From Tachypleus tridentatus (Eukaryota; Arthropoda; Merostomata; Xiphosura; Limulidae): DNA of 64,000 nucleotides. Position 1 is the first letter of the stretch. Each line of letters begins with the position of its first letter. Where the stretch lies: the NCBI RefSeq assembly GCF_004210375.1, contig NC_134830.1, forward strand, positions 42,785,094-42,849,093, written 5' to 3'. Positions 12,801 through 24,800 of the stretch are shown in pieces. The notes beneath the pieces were generated by a model that ran no database searches, was not told where the DNA came from, and saw only the letters and a program-made list of their open reading frames with translations. The position numbers were made by a program, and so were the translations under genes.

Positions 12801-15800
12801 GTTGTAGTGCGCTGCAGTGTCCCTGCTGTCCCAAAGGCAAAGATAACAGGAAAACTTTATAGCCTCCTTGGAGAACCATCAGGAATGCTACCATTTTGAA
12901 GTCTCTGATAACCTCCCAGCCATACTCATCATACTTCAAGGCTTCTAGCAAGGTCTTGACACTGTTGTATTCCTCTTTGAAGTTCACCGAATGAGCCAGG
13001 GGAAGAAACGGATACTTATTTCCGTTATGGAGTAGCACAGCTTTGAGATTTCTTGTTGAGCTATCATTGAAGATGTGCCACTCGTTCGGGTTACAGGCAA
13101 TTCCAATTGCCTCGCATAGACCGGATACATCGTGGCAGAAGCAGAGCCCATCTTGACGAGTGAAGAAGCTTGAAAAATGTCGGTGACGCTTTCTCTGACT
13201 TGCGACTAGCACACTTTCATCTAACGAATCCCACTCCTTGAACCTAGATGTCAAAAGCTTGGCATTCGACTTTGTTAGACTAAAATTTCTGATCAAGTCA
13301 TTGAGGTCTCTTTGATTGGGGTAGTACGGGTTTATCTCACCAGCCGCTCCTCTGAAATTGTAATCTGGATAAGGCACTCGACTAGTAATTTAAGGGTTGC
13401 GGGTTCGAATCCCCGTCACACCAAACATGCTCGCCCTTTCAGCCGTGGGGGCATTATTATGTGACGGTCAATCTCACTGTCTGTCGGTAAAACAGTAGCC
13501 AAAGAGTTGGCGGTGTGTGGTAATGACTAGCCGCCTTCCCTCTTGTCTTACATTGCTAAATTAGTGACGGCTAGTGCAGATAGCCTTTGAGTAGCTTTGC
13601 GCGAAATTCAAAACAAACGAAACCAATTCCTGATATAATTAAATTAGCTTAGACATAGAATATTATATGTGTCCAAACATCTGAGCTATTTCGCTCTTTG
13701 AGATTTCACACTTCCAACAGTCTATATTTTCTCTTCTTCTCCTTTGATGCATATTAAGACATTTTTCCATCATTCACACACTTCAACATCACTAATAAGT
13801 CTGTGAACTAGCACGCATTTGTGTCTAAAACAGGTTAAATAGAATGGAGCATGTCACATTATCTCTTGGTACGCTAAAGTGTACATTTCATTTATATTTA
13901 AATTAAGTTTAAAGTGTATTATACAAACAACAAAGTGATAAACTTCTTTACAAACAAACATGCTCTTCAGAAATACAGCATGGCAAATTTTTAGTGTTTT
14001 ATATAAGTGTCTATTAGTATTGTGCACCCCAGTAGCACAGCAGAATGTCTGCGAACTCACACCACTAGAAATCGGGTTTCGATACCAATGGTGAGCAAAG
14101 CACTAACTCTTTGTATAGCTTCGTGCTTACATAATTACCAACAAACAATACAACAGTACGTCTTTAAATACAGAATTTCTAGAATAATAGAATTCTAATC
14201 ACAAACACCGAATTCTTTTAAGCCTATCTGTTTTAGACCTAGCATTAATTAAGCCCTTATGAAGTACGGATTAATTTCAAATAATCAATCAATTTATTAA
14301 TGTTGTTATTTTGAAAACAGCATGACAGAATTATCCAAAGAAATTCAAGGTTTGAAGACAGGTCTTCAAGAAGTACAGAAGGTAATTAAATATTCTATTA
14401 TTATTATTTGTTATTTTGCTCTAGTGTTTATTAAAAGATTGTGATTCTCTTCGTATATAGTGTCGCTTCTGTTTCACGTTAGACATTAAGACTACTAATG
14501 CAAAAAATAATTAAATTACAATGTATTATTTTAATATCATAACTTGTGTTTATCATACTCTAGATATTTGTGTGTCTCCAAAGAAGATGCACATTGATAA
14601 CACGTTTCCCGTTTCAAAAAGTACCTAAACATGTTGAGCGCACTTAACCAAACATTATGACAGCTTCCTGTATCGATTTTCAACATTTCCAGTAGCTTAT
14701 AATATCCGTTCTACGTGCTATAATTCTAGTCTATGAAACTACCAATTTCGTCTGTCTCTACACTTACACTCATTGAATGCCCCTACAAAGCACGAATTGT
14801 TAACCAACATGTAACGCATCCAAAGGATCCAAGTGCCCGAGAATAAAAGGAGAGATGAAATGAGTGTGTGTTTGTGTGTGTTTTCGTATAGCAAAGCCAT
14901 ATCAGGCTATCTTCTGAGCCCACCAAGAGGAATCATACCCCTGATTTTAGTTTTAGCGTTGTAAATCCGTAGGCTTACCGCTGTATTCGCGAGGGGGCGA
15001 GATAAAATGAAATGTTATCGCTAAACGAGGGCGGTAGGCTGTGTGACCTATGAAGCCACAGTTACAGAGATGGCTACCAGAGGGCTGATAGTTCCATAAT
15101 GTGCCACTTGGAGCGATGAGATTACGTATGTGAAGTGACAAAAAAATGTAGAACGTCATCAAAGGTGAGCTACTTTTGAGGGGATGCTTTGTCATGCTGT
15201 TTTGCGATAGAACCACCTGATGGCATTGTTTAACGTGTTTGGACTTGATTGTCAAGTTGATTCGTCTGTTATAGAAGAACAACAAACAAACCACTGTTTC
15301 ATTCTTTACTGCTCTCAAGAAGATACTGACATTATATTATCGTGATAAACAAGCTTTCTCCTTTATAATTTCACTTAAGTTTAACTTACCAACTGTGGAG
15401 GAATGTTTTTCACGTTAACTTAAATTATGTACAAATACCAGATAAAAACAACAATTAAAGTCATGTGTCCAAACAAAAATGAACAGTACGATGGTGTTTT
15501 TAGTTCATCGTTATCTGACAGTAACAAAATGTTTCAATAAGGAAGGTCAGTACTTTGTTTTATCAAGTTTGTTAGAGTTTGAATGTTTGTATAGTGTGTT
15601 TCACAATTCACTAATATTATTATGCTTATATCAGTGTAAGTTATAATATTCTTAGTCCTGAAAAGGAATATTTTAAATATAAATGCATATCTAAAACCAA
15701 CAAACTCCAGATATTTATTCTATGCATCGTACATACTATTTTAAAGCCATCATACACTCATGGAATTACAGTATATGTGGAGCTTGGCATGGTCTGGTTT

Positions 15801-18800
15801 GAGTGAACATGCTCGCCCTTTCAGCAGTGGGGGACTTGTAAGTAACGGTTAATTCCCATATTCATTGCTAAAATAGTATCCAAAGCATCACATATTTTGT
15901 CCATTTTTTTTCATAATTATAACCCTAACATAAAAGATAACTTGCTTATGATTGAATCTAAATTTCGAATTTGAAAGTCTAAATTTGTTACGTTTAATAT
16001 TTAACCAATCAGTTTTCAGTACTACAATGCCTTTACTCAAGTAGCCCTCGATATTAAAAATAACGTTTTGGTACATAAAAATATTAAATAAATATTTTAG
16101 CCAACTAGTTTTGTTAATACAGTTACCAAAAACAGGGCTAGATTTGTATTTTAGACTTGATATAGCAGCACAATGTGCCTAGAAAAAAAATTAAAACTCA
16201 GAATCTGACATTTCACGTTTTGAATAAATGTGTTCGAAACATCTAACCCCACTCTATATTTTGTACAGTATACTGTGTAGAAGCTTTTGTTGAATCCTTT
16301 GATCATAGATGTCACCCTGATTACACATCTTAAATGCATGTAAGTAAACAACAGGTTAAAAAAAGGTTCGTATTCCATCTATTGAAACATTTATTGATAT
16401 AACAGAACTTCGAGTTTCAGAGAGATTATTTTTAAATCAGTTGTTTAAAATTATACTCAGTGGTTTATAGAAAACATGAAAAATGTGGAAAATGAAGAAT
16501 GTGAACGTTTACTAAGTTACCAAAGAAAACAAAAGGAGAGAAGAACAGTTTAATAGTTAATGATGTGTACGTTTATTAACACTTAATCAGTGAAAGTGAT
16601 GCTGGTGTACACTAAATAAGCCTTTTTTATTCTGTATCATTTGTTTTCTTGTTTTTGAATTCTGTGCAAAGCTACACGAGGGCTATCTGTGCTAGCCATC
16701 CCTAATTTAGTAGTGTAAGACTAGAGGGAAGGCAGCTAGTCATCATCACCCACATCCAACTCTTGGGCTACTCTCTTTTACCAACGAATAGTAGGATTGA
16801 TCGTGACATTATAACGATCCCCATGGCTGAAAGAGCAAGCATGTTTGGTATGATGGGGATTAGAACCTGCGACCCTCAGATTACGAGTCAAATACCTTAA
16901 CTCACCTGGCTATGCCAAGCCTATTCTGTATCTAAACTAGACCTAAATACAGTCATAATTGTACTATACAGTCAGATTGCAGGACTTAAGAATGAAATTC
17001 AGACTGTAAAGATGATAATAAATTGAATACTTGTTAACAGCTATACAGTCCATTTTTACCTTTATTTCATATGATTCAAGCAAAATTATCTTAGTTTGAA
17101 CACGATTTGTATAAATTATCATAACTGCACAGTACTGTGCAAAAGTGTTAGGACAAGATAATATTTTGTCATTCTTTCCATTTTATGGGGCTAATTCTTC
17201 CATGTCATTACAAAATGTAAATTTCAACACTGGTAATGCTTCACTGATTCCTGTTGACAATTAAATGAGCCAGGGTGAGAATACTTATTATTCTTTAGAA
17301 TTCCTGTATACTTGTACCAAGGGCATGTCATAAGGGTTCTGCTTGAAGTAATATACTGATCAAATTTAGGGTCTGAAATAACTGTCAAGGTGCCCCATGC
17401 ACTGTCTTGAATATATTAAAAGAAGCTAGCATATGGTATCACTATATACTAGAATAAATCAGTTTAATAGCACTCAACAAATAAACCTTGATAAAAACAG
17501 TGTTTAGCCATTAAACAGTGGCCTTCATCAACTGGTGCTGCTGCCTACAACATTCTCACTATTTAAGAGTTAACACTATATATATCATATAGTGAGACAG
17601 GTTAGTTTTACCCTACAGATGACTTAGTTGCTGTAATAGTAATCCTGCTCAGTATGAGAGGAACCACAGGTTTGGACATTTGGTACATGTGCTTGGTTGC
17701 TTGACCAGTGGTGCAAAGCTACCATCCATGGGATTATGACTGAATGTCTCTATGTCAGAATCTTGTCTAGTCACTAGTATACAGAGAGCTTATGTAAAAC
17801 CTTTACAGGGTGCTAGTTGAACTTATTGACAAAATTGCTGCAGGCTTGAAATGCTCCTCAAACACTGTCAAGTACACTTTAGATGTTGAGACCTTAACAG
17901 GTAAATCTGAAAATAGGAAAGAAAGAGGCAGAACACCTAAACTCAGTGATACTGATGTTAAATATCTTTGTTTATGCAGCCTACAGGACAGAAGAAAGAC
18001 TGCTACTGATATCAAGTATGAGATAAACTACCATGTACCAACTGTCAGAAAAGTGTCCAGATCTACAGTATTAAGAAGGAACAACAAGAATATAATATTT
18101 GGTCATGTGGCAGTTAAAACACCTTTACATCAGTCTCCAAATATTGTCAAGCGACTGGTATTTGCTAAAAATATACAAAACTTGACTGTTGATGATTAGA
18201 AAAGGGAGTTATAGATAGATGAGTACAAGTTGAAATATTTGGTTTAAAGTGCAAGTCGTACATCCAGTGGGGGACAGGTGAAAGATACTCAACACATAAC
18301 ACCTACTATAAAGCATGGGGAGAGAAGTGTAATGGTTTTGGGGAGATTTTGCTGAACCACAGGAGATTGTTGCAAAATAGATGGAATAATGGACCAGCAC
18401 TACTACTATCAGATACTGATCCACTCAGTAATTTGTATATTATTGGTAAAGGATTCTACTACTAAGAAGGTAATGACCCCAAACACTCATCCAATCTAAG
18501 CAGAAGTTACTTAGCTAAGAAGCTGCTGGGATCATACAAATAATCCAATGGCCCTCACAGAACCCAGATCTTAACCCAATTGAGCAGATCTGAGATTTGA
18601 TAAATCATAAACTTGAAAATCAAAAGTTACTTCCAAAGAAGCTTTATGTGAGTGTATTAGAGACATTTCAAGTAAAATCCTAAAGAACACTTGGATTAAA
18701 TATATTACAACAATGTCTGAAAGACTGACTGTCTGCAGTTATTAAAGAAAAACGAAAACATGAAACATTAACTGTTTGCTGAACTCAAGCACTTCCACTG

Positions 18801-21800
18801 AGTTTCTGTTGTACTAAATATGAAGTTTGATAACATGCTGATGTTTCACCTGTGATTTACCTTCCATTGTTTTTCAGTCTAAAATCTAATTGTTTACTTT
18901 GTCCTAACTCTTTTACACAGTACTGTTGGTTAAGATAGTGTATGAATAATCATATGAGATGATACATAAGGTTAATATGTACAGTTAGAATGTTCTATGT
19001 ATAAATCTATACAGAAATCAGCCCGTTTAAAGACTGCATAGATTGTTTATTAAATTAATACATGTATTAGTAAATCATGAAATATTCTATAAAATATTCA
19101 AACCTAAAATAAATTAATGTAAGATATCAATATTAAATTTACCTATTCAAAGGCTTTCGTTATTATTTAGGTAAAACTGTAAGGTTAATCATAAAGATAG
19201 TATAGAACTAATATCGGTTTAAGAACTGTAAAGAGATATTGGTTGTTTTGTTTTTTAGGTTTTTATATTGCATGACACAACTTGATCAACGAGTTCAGAC
19301 ACGATCAACATCTCGTAATCTGAGGGTCGCGGGTTCGAATCCCCGTCACACAAAACATTCTCGCCTTTTCCGCCGTGAGGGCGTTATAATGTTACAATCA
19401 ATCCCACTAGTCGCCAGTAAAAGAGTAGCCCAAGAGTTGGCGGTGGTTGGCGATGACTAACTGTCTTCCCTCTAGTCTTACACTGCTACATTAGGGACGG
19501 CTAGCGCAGATAGCCCTCGTATAGCTTTGCGTGAAATTCAAAAACAAACATCAGTATATAGTGGTTCAATCGCAAACTACAAAACATTTATCCGCAAAAT
19601 TAGTCACTCCTTTGATGACGCTCTGTAGTTTTTTGCCACTCATCATGGGAATATTCGCCCTCTCTCGTCACCCTGTAGAACTTTGGCGTTATAACTTTCA
19701 AATAATAGCTCACCTTCATCGTTCCTTTCTTTGCGCCTTCTTCGGTTGCCATATGAGTTGGATGGATCATGTTACATGTTTAAAGAATGATCCGGATAAT
19801 TTTGGTATATCAGAGTGTCCAGCATTTCATATAGTCACATTTAGTGCATTATTTTATTTTCAACAGAAATGACGCTAACATTCATGCACTAAACTTGGAA
19901 GAAACAAATTCCAAAAGAGGTGTAAACAAATTTTTTTTCTTTGCTTGCAAAGGAGAAATTATAATTTTCCAAAACAATTTTCTGTTAATATAACTTACGT
20001 AAAATGTTTTATAATTTATTCAACAATTCATATCTTATTCTATAATTCTGTGTAACAAGAGAAGCAAAACTAATGTGTTTGTTCTTGTGAAATTCCAAAA
20101 TATTTCTGTACATGTTCATAAAATACATAAATACACGATTAATTATTCATATGACTTAACATTGGATAAAAGTCGTGTTCCTTACCTCGTTGTTGTTATT
20201 TCTTAGGAGTTGGAATTCTATCGCTCACATAAACAACAGCCTGGAGATAAATTCGTTCCTGTCATGAGAGAATTTATTACCAGCGCCACCTACAAGTTTT
20301 CAGAGTTAGAGGACGCCTACCAGGACATGAAGCTACGGGTACGTTTTGTACTTTTGAATACTAAGAAAAAAGCAATCGCATTGATACCTTTTGATTATAA
20401 ACTACATAAAAAAAATCACTTCTACGTTGAAAAATGGAATTATATTTAGACTATTCCTCTATTTATGTTTGACAAAAATCTCATTTTTAATTTCCTAAAA
20501 AAAATCTTTCTAAAATGAATTAATTACTTTGTTTTTTTCGTTCTTTCTAGTATGAAAAAGTTGTTCGGTTATACGGAGAAGACCCAACTCAGATGCAACC
20601 TGATGAATTTTTCGCCATCTTTGATACGTTTTTAACATCTTATAATGAAGCTCGTCAAGAGTGTGATAACTTGAGAAAGAAACGAGAAAGTGAAGAAAAG
20701 AGAGCGAAACAAGAAGCAGAGGTACAACAAGAAACTTGTTTAGAAGTGATGGTGTTTCTTGTATATAGAGGAAATAAAACACCAAAACACATACCTTTAC
20801 TAGTGTTACATGTAGTAATGGTGTAGAACATAGTGCCTGTCACCATTACTAATGTATACATGTAGTTATGGTTTAGATATAAGCACCTGTTATCTTAATG
20901 GTCAAGATCATAGCTCCTGTTGCCTTTGTTACATGTATACCTGTAATGTATACGTATAGTAATGGTCAATGTTGTATCACCTGTTATCTTTACTAGTGTA
21001 TAGATGTAGTAATGGTCTAGGATATAGAACCTGTTACCTTTACTAGTGTATAGATGTAGTAATAGTCAAGGACATAGAACCTGTTACCTATACTAGTGTA
21101 TACATGTAGTAGTTGTCAAGGACATAGAACCTGTTACCTTTACTAGTGTATACATGTAGTAATGGTCTAGAACATAGTTTATATTACTTGGTCCTGTATT
21201 ATGCAGTCACTGACTGCACTGGCACATTTTTCCTGCCATTTGAGGTGAAGGATGACATTTACATTTCAGGAACTGTTTGACTTAGAATGTGGCCATTCTG
21301 TTAAGACTATCCATACAGAAGAACCATGTGAAATTGTTCTCCAAGTAAACACTATGCCACTGTTTACCTTACGTAGGGCACTTGTTTGTTTTGAATTTCG
21401 AGCAATGCTACACGAAAGCTACTTTTTAATTAGGCAGTGTAAGACTAGAGAGAATGCAGATAGACGTCACCACCCACCGCCAACTCTTGGACTACTCTTT
21501 TACCAACGAATACTGGGATTGACCGTCACTTTATAACGAAAGGACGAGCATGTTTGGTGTGATGGGGATTCGAATCCGCGACCCTCAGATTGCGAGTCGA
21601 GCACCCTAATCACCTGACCATGCTGGGCCTTCAAAAGAGCAGAAACCGAGTTATATGTTATAGTTACCTTACACCGAAAGCTTAGTTTTGTGTAACAAAC
21701 CTTTCCTATGGTCGAATTTCTTCTATGGTACAGCTCAATATAGATAAAAAGTTGGTGCATTTAACAATATAAATTTTATTCATTAAAAACTATTTTGGGT

Positions 21801-24800
21801 ATATTTTTTATTAAAAAATTTAAGTTGTTAACATATTCGCATTTCTTGTTGATATTTTGGGTGTTTGATGCATATTAATAAAATATTCAAAGGACGTTAC
21901 CTCGAATAATCTCAAGATGTTGCTACAGATTATGCCTACAATTTCCCATACGAATAACGATTAATTTCCTTATCTTTCCATTTCTAAATTATTTGTTTGT
22001 TAGTGGACTTTCGATCAATCAAAGTTCCTACACATGTGTGGATGTGTGACTGAATTTCGCCGACAAAATGAATTTATTGACTCACATTGATAACAAACTT
22101 GCTCCGTTAAATTTTGAATGTAAATGTATAAAACGTTGTGACTTGCGCACTCTAATCTCTCTTTATGCATAGGAATAAATAAATCTGAATAAAAATGTAA
22201 TTGATATTTTCGGATATCCTTGAACAGAAAAGGTGTAGATAAAGTACTAGAATGATTAGAACCGTCACCTGACTAGTGTGTGTGTCACATGATCCAATTA
22301 GAATCGTCACCTGACTAGTGTGTGTCACATGATCCGATTAGAATCGTCACCTGACTAGTGTGTGTCACATGATCCGATTAGAATCGTCACCTATCAGTGA
22401 TGACGAGAAACCCACTTGTTGAGAAATATATATGCAAAAACGGCTCGTTTGGGCTCTTTACATAGAAGAGCGAACAACGTTTTGACCTTCTTCGGTCATC
22501 GTCAGGTTCACAAAGAATCGTCACCTGACTAGTGTGTGTCACATGATCCGATTAGAATCGTCACCTGACTAGTGTGTGTCACATGATCCAATTAGAACCG
22601 TCACCTGACTAGTGTGTTACATGATCCAATTAGAACCGTCACCTGACTAGTGTGTGCCACATGATCCAATTAGAAATTTCGTCACTTTTTGCCGAATATT
22701 TGTTGTCAGCTTAAATATTCGTCGCAAAGAGACATTATTTATTTTTCTCCCAACATTTCCCAAAATAGACATATAAAACTATTGCTGGTAGAATTCACAG
22801 AAAATGAGACTTTTGTTTAAAAACTGGCGAAGAGTTTGTTTGCTTTGAATTTCGTGCAAAGCAACTCAAGGGCTATCTGCGCTAGCCGTCCCTAATTTAG
22901 CAGTGTAAGACCAGAGGGAAGGCAACTACTCATTACCACCCACCGCCAATTCTTGGGCTACTCTTTCACATTATTACTCCCACACGGCTAAAAGGAGAGT
23001 ATGTTTGGTGCGAAGGGGATTCGAACCCGCGACCCTCAGATTACGAATCGGACGCCTTGACCCACCTGGCCATGTCGGGCCTTTGGCAAAGAGAGAAAGC
23101 GTTTGACCCACTCATTTGACCCTGTATATATATAGATATTCAGGGATGTAATGTATATATTAAATAAAACGATGGTTTTTAGTGAAAATGAAAAAGAAAA
23201 GGAAGAAATGAAACTGATTTAGAATTTTCTGTTGACTGGTTTGCTCATCATTCGTAAAATAGGCATAATCTAATGCCCTTCTCCAGAATTGAAAAGAACA
23301 AATTTTTGGCCTTCATCCTGTTTGTAAACTTTTATTCAACAGGCTGTACTTATTTTTTATTCTAGACTTGCGCAAATTTTTTCAGTAACCCCCAATGATT
23401 GTGAAGTAACGAAAAAAAATGTGCAAATAGTTTTTCTTAGAGATTTGAATTTATATATACCCACTTTTTTTATTCCATAAAATATGGCTTAGAATGGCTT
23501 TTAAGATAACCTTTATTCGCCGTTAAGGAAATAAACAAATTCAGTACGGGAAGTGCTGTGACGAACATCGAACTGGGCTTGTGCAACGCGATCACCTAGC
23601 AACCTTAACAAGTTAAGCCTTACTTTATCTGTGGTAAGCTTTAATATATACTAACCTTAGCACTAACGGTAAAAGAACTCAATCTGCGTCTATTTCACTG
23701 AGGCAGTTACGCCTCTCATTTAGTTTTAAATAAGTATTTATACACGTATTTACTCCATATAATGTAATATATTTGATAATGAGTGTACTTAAGCAATATT
23801 TTAATCTGTATATTTCTTCCTTGTGCGAGCTTTTTCCCAGTAATGATTAAAGTATAAGTGTCTTCAGTTGATCTGAAACAAAAATAAGTGGATTCCAGCT
23901 GAAAAAAGCCCAGCATGTTTAGGTGCTTACGGCGTTCAACTTGTCGCGGATACACGAAACATGCTTGCCCTTTCAGCCGTGAGAGAGTTACAACGATCAA
24001 TCCCACTATTCGTTGGTAAAAGAGCAGCCCAAGAGTTGGCGGTGGGTGATGATGACTAGTTGCCTTCTCTCTAGTCTTACACCACTAAATTAGGGACGGC
24101 TAATGCAGATAGCTCTCGTGTAGCTGTCCGCAAGTTTCCAAAACAAACAAACCCAACCCGGCATGCTGTCATGCATTGTTCGACTATTCACGAAGACGAA
24201 GTTTATTAATTAATTATCTTTAGTTATCTGCAAATTTGCACATATTAATTTAGTTGCACGTTATTGCAGATAGCCCTCGCGTAGCTTTGCGCGAAATTCA
24301 AAACAGACAAATAAATCATTCGAAAAAATCTTGATCTAAAATAACATACATTTTAACTCAAACAATAAGTGATATATCATAAACACAACAAAAATGAAAC
24401 AACTTGACATTATTGTATTCTTTCTTCTCTTTACTTGTATGCTGTGAAAGTTAATTTACATTCAATTTAGCTCCAAATTAATCAAATCAAATTTTGCTCA
24501 GCGTAGCTCGGTGACGATTTTTAGGCACGGAATTTCGGTATTTGGAAGACAGGAGTATATGTATTGCTAAACATTTTAATCATAAATCAAGAGGAGGCTT
24601 AATTTCAACGTGAGAGAGAAAAAAAACGAAACATGTCAGACCGCGACTGACTGCCAGTCGCGTGCAGACACGAAGTAGTGAAAGCTGCTCGTCGCCGGAG
24701 GTAACCCAAGAACATAGCTGCCGGTCTGTTCCAGCTAAAATAGGAATCACACTTGGAAAATAAACAAAACTCTGTCGCGGAAATGTAAGTCTGAAGCTCC

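Larger units (their letters stand above)
22245..22675. repeat. 40-bp minisatellite split by an insertion
   Basis: The unit includes AATCGTCACCTGACTAGTGT, then GTGTCACATGATCC. About three units lie before and four to five after a 123-bp insert at 22393-22515. Confidence 0.9.

Noticed and set aside
12457..12807. Plus-strand 116-codon open frame
   Set aside because: Antisense of the transposon coding sequence at 12483-13377.
11913..13371. Host gene with zinc-binding protein
   Set aside because: A homologous copy elsewhere in the window lies between inverted repeats, so it is a transposon product.
17130..18925. Active Tc1/mariner element
   Set aside because: The transposase frame is broken by many stops and shifts.
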